From NCBI RefSeq assembly GCF_006346325.1, contig NZ_VDYR01000001.1, forward strand, positions 992,001 through 1,056,000: DNA of 64,000 bases. Direction: 5' to 3'. Below, in pieces: positions 20,100 through 28,071 of this stretch. The notes under the pieces are model-generated. The model did no database searches and had not been told where the DNA came from. It saw only the letters and a program-made list of their open reading frames with translations. The stretch comes from Sphingomonas japonica. Lineage in GTDB: Bacteria; Pseudomonadota; Alphaproteobacteria; Sphingomonadales; Sphingomonadaceae. Numbering within the stretch: position 1 is the stretch's first letter; each line of letters opens with the position of its first letter. Made by a program: the position numbers and the translations under genes.

Positions 20100-20956
20100 G
20101 CTGGTTGAACCGCGTCCGCAACGCCATCGCCTCGGTCGTTCCGACCACCAAGGAGACGCCCGATAATCTTTGGCACAAGTGCAAGGGCTGCGGGCAAATG
20201 GTGTTCATGAAGGAATTCGAGGAGAATCTTCACGTCTGCCCGCTGTGCCAGCACCATGATCGCATCGGCCCCAAGCAGCGCTTCGCGCAACTGTTCGACG
20301 ATGGCAGCTGCAAGCTCGTCCCGGCGCCGCGGGTCAGCGACGATCCGCTGAAATTCCGCGATTCGAAGCGCTATGTCGACCGGCTCAAGGCGGCACGCGC
20401 CGACACTGGCGACCAGGACGCGTTCGTCAATGCGCGCGGCACGATCCTCGGCCGCCGCGCGACGATCGGCGTTCAGAACTTCGCGTTCATGGGCGGTTCG
20501 ATGGGTCAGGCGGTCGGCGAGGCGTTCATCGCCGGGGTCGAGGCCGCGATCGCCGCGCGCACGCCCTACATCGTGTTCACCGCCAGCGGCGGCGCGCGGA
20601 TGCAGGAGGGCATCCTCAGCCTGATGCAGATGCCGCGCAGCACCGTCGCGATCCAAATGCTGCACGACGCCGGGCTGCCATATATCGTCGTGCTCACCGA
20701 CCCGACTTCGGGCGGGGTGATGGCCGCCTATGCCATGCTCGGCGACGTCCAGATCGCCGAGCCGAAGGCGACGCTGGCGTTTACCGGACGCCGCGTGATC
20801 GAGAGCACGATCCGCGAGAAACTGCCCGAGGATTTTCAGACTTCCGAATATTATCGCGACCACGGCCTGATCGACATGGTGGTCGATCGCCACGACCTGA
20901 AAGCGACGCTGGCGCAGCTGATCGGCTATCTCTGCGCCGCCCGCGCTGCCGCCTGA
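20096..20956 (+). CDS. accD: Acetyl-CoA carboxylase carboxyltransferase subunit beta
   Basis: 286-residue subunit of the enzyme forming malonyl-CoA for fatty acid synthesis. An N-terminal four-cysteine zinc ribbon, WHKCKGCG with [10 protein letters not shown], is followed by the crotonase-fold core with [32 protein letters not shown] and [15 protein letters not shown]. Its partner accA lies separately at 35.6-36.5 kb. It overlaps trpA (ATGA) and sits 13 bases before folC, the familiar trpFBA-accD-folC order. Confidence 0.98.
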   Translation: MSWLNRVRNAIASVVPTTKETPDNLWHKCKGCGQMVFMKEFEENLHVCPLCQHHDRIGPKQRFAQLFDDGSCKLVPAPRVSDDPLKFRDSKRYVDRLKAARADTGDQDAFVNARGTILGRRATIGVQNFAFMGGSMGQAVGEAFIAGVEAAIAARTPYIVFTASGGARMQEGILSLMQMPRSTVAIQMLHDAGLPYIVVLTDPTSGGVMAAYAMLGDVQIAEPKATLAFTGRRVIESTIREKLPEDFQTSEYYRDHGLIDMVVDRHDLKATLAQLIGYLCAARAAA

Positions 20957-20969
20957 CCTCCGTCGCCGC

Positions 20970-22277
20970 ATGGACCATGCGCGATCGTCGGACCCTGCGG
21001 TCCAGGCGCAGCTCGACCGGCTGAGCGCGCTCGGGCCGGGGGCGGACATTTTGGGCCTCGATCGCATCACCCGGCTGCTCGCGCGGCTCGGCGATCCGCA
21101 TCGCGCGCTGCCGCCGCTCTTCCATGTCGCCGGAACCAACGGCAAGGGATCGACCTGTGCGTTCCTGCGCGCCGCGTTCGAAGCCGACGGAAAGCGCGTT
21201 CATGTCTATACCAGCCCCCATCTGGTGCGCTTCAACGAACGCATCCGGATCGCCGGGTCGCTGATCGACGACGCTGCGCTGGCGCCGCTGCTCGAGGAAG
21301 TGCTCGATCGCGGAGGGGACATCGGCGCGAGCTTCTTCGAGGTGACGACTGCGGCCGCCTTCCTCGCATTCGCGAGAACGCCTGCCGCTGCCTGCATCGT
21401 CGAGGTCGGGCTCGGCGGAAGGCTGGACGCCACCAATGTGGTGTCCGACCCGGCGGTGTGCGGAATTGCGCAACTCGGTGTCGATCACGAAGCATTTCTG
21501 GGCAGCGATATCGTCGGGATCGCGCGGGAAAAGGCTGGGATCGCCAAGCCCAGCCGCCCGCTAGTGACGATGGCGTATCCGGCAGCGCTGCGCGCCGCGA
21601 TCGCACAGGTAGCTGGCGAGGCGGCGGTGGTTGCCGCGCCCGATGCGTGGGATATCGATACGCAGGGCAACGCAGCGCGGTACCGCGATGCGCAAGGGGC
21701 GCTCGGCGTTCCCCTGCCCTCCCTTCCCGGTGCGCACCAGCTCGGCAATTACGGCCTCGCCATCGCGATGCTGCGGCATCAGGACCGCCTACCGGTATCG
21801 GACGCCGCCATCGTTGCCGCGGCGACCGCCGTGCGCTGGCCGGCGCGGATGCAGCGACTGTCCGCCGGACCGCTCACCCGGCTGCTGCCGCCGGGGAGCT
21901 TCGTGTGGCTCGACGGCGGCCATAACCCGGCCGCCGGTGCTGCGATCGCCGAGGGGCTGGCTGGTGATCGGCGACGCCCGCTCCACCTCATCCTCGGCAT
22001 GCTGGCCAACAAGGACCCGGCCGGGCTGCTTGCCCCGATCGCACCCCACGTCGCCAGCTTGACCGCGGTACCGATCCCCGGTCATGCGCATCACGCTCCG
22101 CAACGCCTGGCGGCGATTGCCCGCCAGCTTGAAATCGCCACCGCACGCACCGCCGGAGATGTCGAGCAGGCGCTGAAGACCATCGGCGCGGAGGAAACGG
22201 ATGGAGACGTGCTGATCCTCGGGTCGCTGTACCTTGCGGGCACCGTGCTTGCCGGCAATGATGAACTGCCCGACTGA
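20970..22277 (+). CDS. folC: Folylpolyglutamate synthase / dihydrofolate synthase
   Basis: 435-residue Mur-ligase-family enzyme adding glutamate to dihydropteroate and folates. The P-loop VAGTNGKGSTCAFL is near residue 53, followed by VYTSPHLVRFNERIR, the metal-binding VEVGLGGRLDATNVV and GVDHEAFLG; the C-terminal domain has WLDGGHNPAAGAAIAEGL. Last gene of the trp-acc-fol operon. The Fur-like palindrome begins three bases after its stop. Confidence 0.96.
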   Translation: MDHARSSDPAVQAQLDRLSALGPGADILGLDRITRLLARLGDPHRALPPLFHVAGTNGKGSTCAFLRAAFEADGKRVHVYTSPHLVRFNERIRIAGSLIDDAALAPLLEEVLDRGGDIGASFFEVTTAAAFLAFARTPAAACIVEVGLGGRLDATNVVSDPAVCGIAQLGVDHEAFLGSDIVGIAREKAGIAKPSRPLVTMAYPAALRAAIAQVAGEAAVVAAPDAWDIDTQGNAARYRDAQGALGVPLPSLPGAHQLGNYGLAIAMLRHQDRLPVSDAAIVAAATAVRWPARMQRLSAGPLTRLLPPGSFVWLDGGHNPAAGAAIAEGLAGDRRRPLHLILGMLANKDPAGLLAPIAPHVASLTAVPIPGHAHHAPQRLAAIARQLEIATARTAGDVEQALKTIGAEETDGDVLILGSLYLAGTVLAGNDELPD

Positions 22278-22280
22278 AAA

Positions 22281-22303
22281 CTATTGAGATTGACTATCAA
22301 TAG
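22281..22303. promoter_or_regulatory. Fur-like palindrome upstream of the DUF6628 gene
   Basis: CTATTGA-N9-TCAATAG, perfect 7-bp arms. Its core at 22285-22299 matches the 7-1-7 Fur consensus TGATAATnATTATCA at 11 of 14 fixed positions. A possible -35 TTGACT lies inside it at 22290-22295, so a bound repressor would block the promoter. It sits 23 bases before the ATG of the next gene. Assignment to Fur rather than another dimeric regulator is inference. Confidence 0.45.
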
Positions 22304-22325
22304 CGAAGTGGCAAGACTGCTCCGC

Positions 22326-22763
22326 ATGACGCAGCACCCTTCCCCGACTCGCTTCTTCAGCCAGAGCCTCACGATGCTTCAGCCCGCCGATCCGGCGCGG
22401 CGACTCCTGCTGTTCGCGATCCGCCAGATCGGCGCGCACGGGCTTCAGGAAGCCAGCGCCGCACAGGCGATGCTGACCGCGTTCGGCAAGGATTTCCGCC
22501 GTCCGCTGGTGCTGATGCGCACCTTCATGTTCGATATGTCGCAGGCCGCGGCCAACCCGATCCAGATCGCGCCGTGGTGCTGCTACCGAATGACCGGTGG
22601 CGAGGCGACGCTGCTCGACATTCTTGGCCGGATCGAGCGCGAGCCGGAAATCGCGGCGATGCTGCTCGCCGACCTGATCGGCGTGCGCGATGCCGACTCG
22701 GTCGCGGTCACGGCGAACCTGCTCGCAAGCGCGTTCCGCGATCTCGGCCTGCCGATCGACTAG
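22326..22763 (+). CDS. DUF6628-like protein
   Basis: 145-residue protein that I place, by overall pattern, in the sphingomonad family DUF6628: PARRLLLFAIRQIGAHGLQE, AMLTAFGKDFRRPLVLMRTF and IAPWCCYRMTGGEATLLDIL, rich in Ala and Leu helices. Function unknown. An in-frame TTG at 22284 lies inside the palindrome, so ATG 22326 is used. The adjacent Cys pair in PWCC could bind metal. The upstream Fur-like box suggests iron-linked expression (inference). Its stop overlaps that of the convergent permease. Confidence 0.75.
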   Translation: MTQHPSPTRFFSQSLTMLQPADPARRLLLFAIRQIGAHGLQEASAAQAMLTAFGKDFRRPLVLMRTFMFDMSQAAANPIQIAPWCCYRMTGGEATLLDILGRIEREPEIAAMLLADLIGVRDADSVAVTANLLASAFRDLGLPID

Positions 22764-24103
22764 CCGGGCTGCGGCCCGCCTTCGGCATTGCCCTCGCCTT
22801 CGACCCCGGCCGAGCCGATCGAGCGATCAACCATTCCGGAAACCATCATCCAAAAGAACAAGGCGATACCCGGTACCGCCGCGAGTGTGGTGAGCAGGTA
22901 GAAATTGACATAGCCGATCGCCTCGATCAGCCCGCCCGCAGTGGTTCCGGTGACGAAACGCCCGACGATACTCGCCGCTGCCGAGATCAGCGCGTATTGG
23001 AAAGCGGTGAAGCGCAGATCACACAGCGCCGAGAAATAGGCGACCACGACCACTCCGCCGAAACCGCTGGCAAAATTCTCGAACGCCATCGACGCGGCCA
23101 TTCCCCAGTTCGAATGCCCGACCGACGCGAGAGCCGCAAAGCTCAGGTTCGACACCGCCATCAGCACCAGGCTGAGCAGCACCGAGCGCTTCATCCCCAT
23201 CTTCGCATAGAGGATACCCCCGACGAAGATGCCGACCAGATAGGCGACGAACCCAAACCACACGTCGTAGATCGCGATCTCGTCGTTGCTGAATCCCAGA
23301 TCGTCGAACAGCAGCCGCAGCGTCAGATTGGCGAGCGTATCGCCGATCTTGTGGACGAGGATGAACAGCAGCACGACCAGCGCTCCCTCGCGGGAAAAGA
23401 ACTGGGCGAACGGGCTCCACACGGCGTTGACGGCGCGCGCCAGCCCCTTGCGCACCATGGGATCGCGGCGGCGCTTGGGTTCGCCCACGATCAGGCCCGC
23501 GAGCATCGCCGGCAGTGCGAACAGCGCGCAGGCGATATAGGCTGCTTCCCACCCGACCCTGGCGGCGAGGATCAGCGCGAGGCCCCCGGCCGTCACCGAC
23601 CCGATCCGCCAGCCATATTGCGACATGCCGGATCCCACGCCGAGCTGGCGCGGCTCGAGGATCTCGATGCGATAGGCGTCGATGACGATGTCGAATGTCG
23701 CACCGGCAACGGCGACCAGGATCGTCGCGATCACCGTCCACCAGATGTCCTGCGTCGGCTCTGCCAGAGCCAGATTGGCAACCGCCGCCATCACCAGCAC
23801 GCCGGACAGCAGCAGCCAAGACACGCGCTGGCCCAGCCTCCCCAGGAACGGCAACCGGACGCCGTCGACCGCCCATGCCCATAGCCATTTGAAGTTGTAG
23901 ACGAGGAACGCGAGGCTGAACGCGGTGATCGTCGATTTCTCGATACCGTCCTGCGCCAGCCGCGTGGTCAGCGTCGATGCGATCATCGCGAACGGAAAGC
24001 CGGAGGAGATGCCCAGTGCCAGCGCCGCCAGCGGGGCCTTTTCGAGATACGGGCGGATGCTCGCTGCCCAGTCGCTCCGCACCTCCCCGCCTGCTTCGGT
24101 CAT
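22760..24103 (-). CDS. AmpG-type MFS permease
   Basis: 447-residue major facilitator protein with about 12 to 14 hydrophobic helices. N-terminal PLAALALGISSGFPFAMI and WLWAWAVDGVRLPFLGRLGQR, DIVIDAYRIE after the fourth helix, and a C-terminal SALCDLRFTAFQYALISAAAS are the marks of the AmpG branch, which imports anhydromuropeptides for peptidoglycan recycling. Monocistronic by position. A class A beta-lactamase lies 32 kb away, but no ampR is visible here. Substrate is inferred from family. Confidence 0.85.
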   Translation of the reverse strand: MTEAGGEVRSDWAASIRPYLEKAPLAALALGISSGFPFAMIASTLTTRLAQDGIEKSTITAFSLAFLVYNFKWLWAWAVDGVRLPFLGRLGQRVSWLLLSGVLVMAAVANLALAEPTQDIWWTVIATILVAVAGATFDIVIDAYRIEILEPRQLGVGSGMSQYGWRIGSVTAGGLALILAARVGWEAAYIACALFALPAMLAGLIVGEPKRRRDPMVRKGLARAVNAVWSPFAQFFSREGALVVLLFILVHKIGDTLANLTLRLLFDDLGFSNDEIAIYDVWFGFVAYLVGIFVGGILYAKMGMKRSVLLSLVLMAVSNLSFAALASVGHSNWGMAASMAFENFASGFGGVVVVAYFSALCDLRFTAFQYALISAAASIVGRFVTGTTAGGLIEAIGYVNFYLLTTLAAVPGIALFFWMMVSGMVDRSIGSAGVEGEGNAEGGPQPG

Positions 24104-24234
24104 TCGTCTTGGTCCTCTACGCCACTCGCCGTCGTGGCATAGCGCAAAACTGCGGGCTGCATAGACCGGCTATGGACGGCGGTCGCTCGTGGGCAGCCGC
24201 CCGGCGCCTTCGCAGCAGGTAATCCGCTGTTGGC

Positions 24235-25638
24235 TCAACCCTCGAGCTGCATCAGCAGCGAGCGCACCGCTCCGTCGATCTCGACATCCTTGGTACGCAG
24301 ATCCTCGATCCGCTTGACCGCGTGGATCACCGTCGAATGATCGCGATTGCCGAACTTTCGGCCGATCTCGGGCAGCGAGCGCGTGGTTAGCCGCTTGGCG
24401 AGGTACATCGCGATCTGGCGCGGGCGCGCGATCGCGACGGCGCGGCGGTCGGAGACGAGATCGAGCTGCTTGACCTCGAAATGGCTCGACACCGCTTTCT
24501 GTATCTCGTCGATGGTGATGCGCCGCTGGGTGCCGCGCAGCATGTCGCCAAGTGTCGCCAGCGCGAAATCCATCGTCACCGGCGAACCGATCAGTTGCGC
24601 ATAGGCGACCAGGCGATTTAGCGCGCCTTCGAGTTCGCGGATGCTGCTCGAAATCCGCGTCGCCAGCAGGTCGAGCACCTCGGCGGGAACGCGCGCACCC
24701 GGCATCGCTGCGCATTTGGCGGCGAGGATCGCGCGGCGCAGCGCCAGTTCGGGCGCTCGAATATCGGCGACGAGCCCCGAACCCAGGCGTCCGACCAGCC
24801 GGCTCTCGACGCCTTCCAGCGCCTGCGGGCTGCGATCGCATGCGATCACCAGCCTCTTGCCCATCGTCATGAACTCGTTGACGGTATGGAAACACTCTTC
24901 CTGCGTCGAATCCTTGCCGGCGATGAATTGCAGGTCGTCGATCATCAGCATGTCGACGCTGCGCAGCCGCGCCTTGAACGCATAGGTGTCGCGTGCGCGC
25001 ACCGCCTGCACGAACTCGAACATGAAGCGCTCGGCAGGCATGTAGATCGCACTGGCGTTCGGCGACGACGCCAGGAACGCATGGCCGATGGCGTGCATCA
25101 GATGCGTCTTGCCGAGCCCGGTCTGCGAATGGAGGTACAGCGGGCTGAACTGCGGCGCGCCCGGTTCAGCGAGCTTGCGCGCGGCGTTGAACGCGACCTG
25201 ATTCGACTGGTCGGTGACGAAGCTGTCAAAGGTGAAGCGCGGGTCGAATGCGTAGCGCTCGCGCGGCGAGACCGCCGCGCCCGGCACCGTTGCCCCCTCG
25301 GCAGGCGTTGCAGCCGCCTTGAGCTCGGGAGCGGCGGTATCGAGCGTCCGGCGCACGCGCGAATCGGTCAGCGTCTCGATCGATACGCGGACGACGCCCG
25401 GCACCTGCGCGCGGAATTCGTGGAACAGCCGGTCGGCGAAATGACTGCGGACATAGTTGGTCATGAACGCCGAGGGCAGACCGATGCGGATGAGGTCGGG
25501 TTCGCTGTCGTCGATCAGCACGGCCGGTTCGAGCCACTGGTCGAACACGCGCGGGCCCGGAGAGACACGCAGGTTCTTGCGGACCTGGCCCCATGCGGCA
25601 TCGAGCGTCGTGCGCCGGGACTGTTCTTCGTCGTTCAC
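24235..25638 (-). CDS. dnaA: Chromosomal replication initiator DnaA
   Basis: 467-residue initiator. Domain I (residues 1-85) precedes a low-complexity linker. AAA+ domain III has Walker A QTGLGKTHLMHAIGHAFL and Walker B MLMIDDLQFIAGKDSTQEE. Domain IV ends with the DnaA signature GNRDHSTVIHAVKRIEDL, which reads DnaA boxes. The start is GTG at 25638 with GGAGAGG about 10 bases upstream. It is preceded by a 430-base region rich in GANTC sites and downstream of rpsT, the arrangement known from Caulobacter and other alphaproteobacteria. Confidence 0.98.
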   Translation of the reverse strand: MNDEEQSRRTTLDAAWGQVRKNLRVSPGPRVFDQWLEPAVLIDDSEPDLIRIGLPSAFMTNYVRSHFADRLFHEFRAQVPGVVRVSIETLTDSRVRRTLDTAAPELKAAATPAEGATVPGAAVSPRERYAFDPRFTFDSFVTDQSNQVAFNAARKLAEPGAPQFSPLYLHSQTGLGKTHLMHAIGHAFLASSPNASAIYMPAERFMFEFVQAVRARDTYAFKARLRSVDMLMIDDLQFIAGKDSTQEECFHTVNEFMTMGKRLVIACDRSPQALEGVESRLVGRLGSGLVADIRAPELALRRAILAAKCAAMPGARVPAEVLDLLATRISSSIRELEGALNRLVAYAQLIGSPVTMDFALATLGDMLRGTQRRITIDEIQKAVSSHFEVKQLDLVSDRRAVAIARPRQIAMYLAKRLTTRSLPEIGRKFGNRDHSTVIHAVKRIEDLRTKDVEIDGAVRSLLMQLEG

Positions 25639-26006
25639 GCGAACACACCTCTCCCACGGCGAAACCAGTGGCTTCGCCCCCCGGTCGTCTCTCAGCCGAA
25701 GACCCCCTGAAACCGAATCGAATGCGCCCTGAAGCGCATCGCTACGGTCGATCCGGCGCGTCGGACGATGCGCCGGGAAGGACTGTTTAGAAACCGGATG
25801 GGGATTCGATCAAGGGCCGCAGGTGTAAACAATCTGAAATAAACAATGTTGACTCGCCTCCCCCCAAGGAAACGCGTCGGATATCTTACAAACCTTTGAT
25901 TTAGCTGCGATTATTGCCCCGCGCTTTCGGGAACGCGGCACCGACTCGCGGCTTCCTGCGCGGTTGATCCAAGTTGCCTTTTCGTTCCGGACAGACGCAA
26001 AAACAA
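25639..26006. promoter_or_regulatory. dnaA upstream region with four GANTC sites
   Basis: No coding gene is seen in this longest gap of the window. It holds GANTC sites, the target of the cell-cycle methylase CcrM in alphaproteobacteria, at 25715, 25803, 25851 and 25943: four in about 230 bases, where roughly one is expected by chance. A lower-GC part runs from about 25826 to 25920. The dnaA promoter should lie here, but no -35/-10 pair stands out. I find no convincing cluster of TTATCCACA boxes. Confidence 0.6.
25826..25847 (-). promoter_or_regulatory. Direct repeat ATTGTTTA x2 upstream of dnaA
   Basis: Read on the dnaA coding strand, ATTGTTTA occurs twice with 14-base periodicity (plus-strand 25826-25833 and 25840-25847), about 190 bases before the dnaA start and next to the GANTC at 25851. 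The first copy extends to TTGTTTACA, a 6/9 match to a DnaA box. It could be a binding site for an autoregulator. Nothing more specific can be said. Confidence 0.4.
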
Positions 26007-26031
26007 ACCCCGCCGGAATGCCCGGCGGGGT
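26007..26031 (-). terminator. Rho-independent terminator of rpsT
   Basis: Ten-base-pair stem ACCCCGCCGG / CCGGCGGGGT with a 5-base loop. On the minus strand it is followed by TTTGTTTTTGCG. It lies 38 bases after the rpsT stop, so rpsT is transcribed separately from dnaA. Confidence 0.9.
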
Positions 26032-26069
26032 TGCTGTTCGATCGTTACCGACCCGTCAACCTTGAGCGA

Positions 26070-26333
26070 TCAGCCCAGCGCGACGAGGCGCTTCGTCAAC
26101 CGCGAAAATTTCCGCGAAGCGGTGTTCCGGTGGACCACACCCTTGGCGACGCCGCGCGCCAGCTCCGGCTGCACCGCCGCGAGCGCCAGCGTCGCCGCAT
26201 CCTTGTCACCCGATTCGAGCGCGGCTTCCGCCTTCTTGACGAAGGTCCGAATACGGCCGACGCGTGCGCCGTTGATCTCTGCGCGACGGTCGTTGCGCCG
26301 AATGCGCTTTTTCGCCTGTGGCGTATTCGCCAT
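26070..26333 (-). CDS. rpsT: Small ribosomal subunit protein bS20
   Basis: 87-residue basic protein that binds 16S rRNA in the 30S subunit. It begins [20 protein letters not shown] and ends with the conserved [19 protein letters not shown], all typical S20. Followed by a strong terminator. Lies between mutM and dnaA on the same strand, as in many alphaproteobacteria. Confidence 0.98.
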   Translation of the reverse strand: MANTPQAKKRIRRNDRRAEINGARVGRIRTFVKKAEAALESGDKDAATLALAAVQPELARGVAKGVVHRNTASRKFSRLTKRLVALG

Positions 26334-26434
26334 GCCTGGTCCAAGTCCCTATCAATGCTGGATGGGCGCGGAGAACAGGTCGCAGCGCCCGGGAAAGCGC
26401 GGCCATTAGCGGCTTGGACGGGTTCGGTCAACCA

Positions 26435-27247
26435 TCAACGCTGGCAGGTTCGGCACCAAAAGGTTGACCGCCCGCCTTGCGCGATCCGTGCGATCGATGC
26501 GCCGCACGCACACGGCTCTCCCTCGCGTCCGTAGACGAGGAACTGCTTGGAGAAATAGCCGAGCTCGCCATCGGGGCGGGCATAGTCGCGCAATGTCGAT
26601 CCCCCGGCCTCGATCGCCGAGAGCAGCACCGCACGAACGGCGTCGGCCAGCGCTCCGAGCCGCTTGACCGAAATCCCTCCAGCAGGGCGGATCGGTGCGA
26701 TCCCGGCCATATGCAGCGCTTCGCAGACATAGATATTGCCGAGACCTGCGACGATCCGTTGATCGAGCAGCAGCGTCTTGATCGGCGCGGTGCGGCCTTC
26801 GAAGGCCATTGCCAGATGCGCGCCGTCGAAATCGCCCGAGAGCGGCTCGGGGCCGAGTGCGGCAAAGGGCGGCCATGCTGCGACCTGCGCCGTCGCCATG
26901 AGATCGAGCGAGCCGAATCGCCGCGCATCGTTGAGGGCTAGGCGCCGCCCCGCCTCTGTCTCGATCACCACATGATCGTGCGGCAGCAGCGTTTCCGGAT
27001 CGACTCGCCAGCGTCCCGACATGCCTAGGTGAAAGATCAGCGTATCGCCGCGGTCGGTGTCGATCAGGCCGTATTTGGCTCGCCGGCGAACGTCCGTCAC
27101 AACCGCGCCGGTCAACCGCTGGCCGAGGTCCACCGGAAAGGCCCGGCGCAGATCGGGACGCCGAACCAGGATCGACGCGATGCGCTGCTGCGCGAGCACC
27201 GGGCGCAGCCCGCGGACGGTGGTCTCGACTTCGGGAAGTTCGGGCAT
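26435..27247 (-). CDS. mutM: Formamidopyrimidine-DNA glycosylase
   Basis: 270-residue base-excision repair enzyme removing 8-oxoguanine, with AP-lyase activity. The N-terminal PELPEVETTVRGL supplies the catalytic Pro and Glu. The H2TH region contains LGNIYVCEALHMAGI. The C-terminal zinc finger has CACGASI and FWCRTCQR. Complete length. Divergent from ubiE, with 92 bases between. Confidence 0.97.
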   Translation of the reverse strand: MPELPEVETTVRGLRPVLAQQRIASILVRRPDLRRAFPVDLGQRLTGAVVTDVRRRAKYGLIDTDRGDTLIFHLGMSGRWRVDPETLLPHDHVVIETEAGRRLALNDARRFGSLDLMATAQVAAWPPFAALGPEPLSGDFDGAHLAMAFEGRTAPIKTLLLDQRIVAGLGNIYVCEALHMAGIAPIRPAGGISVKRLGALADAVRAVLLSAIEAGGSTLRDYARPDGELGYFSKQFLVYGREGEPCACGASIARIAQGGRSTFWCRTCQR

Positions 27248-27339
27248 GAAGATTTCCAGCTAGGCAGCGTTTGCTCCCCCCACAAGCCTTGGCTAAGGCC
27301 GGGCGACCAACCATCTTGGGGTGGAGATCAGGGGCTTTC

Positions 27340-28071
27340 ATGACCGACACCGTATCCTTCGGCTATCAGGACGTGGCCCCTGAGGAAAAGACGCGCCGCG
27401 TCGGCGAGGTGTTCGCCAATGTCGCGGCGAGCTACGATCGCATGAACGACGCGATGTCGGGCGGGCTGCACCGGATCTGGAAGGACGTGTTCGTCAAGCG
27501 GGTCAAGCCGCGGACTGGCGAAACCATTCTCGACATGGCCGGCGGGACCGGCGACATCGCGTTCCGGATGGAGCCTTCAGGCGCGGCGATCACGGTCGCC
27601 GACATCAATCCCGCCATGCTCGAGGTCGGCATGCAGCGCGCGGCGGCGCGCGGCATCGACGGACTGGTCTGGACGGAGGCCAATGCCGAGACGCTGCAAT
27701 TCCCCGACCGGTTCTTCGATGCCTATACGATCGCGTTCGGTATCCGCAACGTGACCGACATTCCCAAGGCGCTGCGCGAAGCGCACCGCGTACTCAGGCG
27801 CGGCGGGCGCTTCTTCTGCCTCGAATTCTCGACCACCCTGTGGCCCGGCTTCGACACCATCTATGATCGCTACTCGCACCATCTGGTGCCCAAGCTCGGC
27901 AAATGGATCGCCGACGACGAGGAAAGCTACCGCTATCTCGTCGAATCGATCCGCCGTTTTCCCGACATGGCGACATTCGAATCGATGATCGGCGATGCCG
28001 GCTTCGTCCAGACCCGCGTCGAGCCGATGCTGGGCGGATTGGTCGCCATTCATAGCGGCTGGAAGATTTGA
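27340..28071 (+). CDS. ubiE: Demethylmenaquinone/2-polyprenyl-benzoquinol methyltransferase
   Basis: 243-residue SAM-dependent C-methyltransferase of ubiquinone synthesis. Signature segments: VAASYDRMNDAMSGGLHRIWK, the SAM loop DMAGGTGDIAFRM, ANAETLQFPDRFFDAYTIAFGIRNV, and a C-terminal GGLVAIHSGWK. An upstream in-frame start at 27271 reaches toward mutM; ATG 27340 fits family length. Its TGA overlaps the TTG start of ubiB. Confidence 0.97.
   Translation: MTDTVSFGYQDVAPEEKTRRVGEVFANVAASYDRMNDAMSGGLHRIWKDVFVKRVKPRTGETILDMAGGTGDIAFRMEPSGAAITVADINPAMLEVGMQRAAARGIDGLVWTEANAETLQFPDRFFDAYTIAFGIRNVTDIPKALREAHRVLRRGGRFFCLEFSTTLWPGFDTIYDRYSHHLVPKLGKWIADDEESYRYLVESIRRFPDMATFESMIGDAGFVQTRVEPMLGGLVAIHSGWKI

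Noticed and set aside
25639..26006. Chromosomal origin of replication next to dnaA
   Set aside because: No cluster of TTATCCACA-like boxes and no clear AT-rich unwinding element. In several alphaproteobacteria the origin is away from dnaA.
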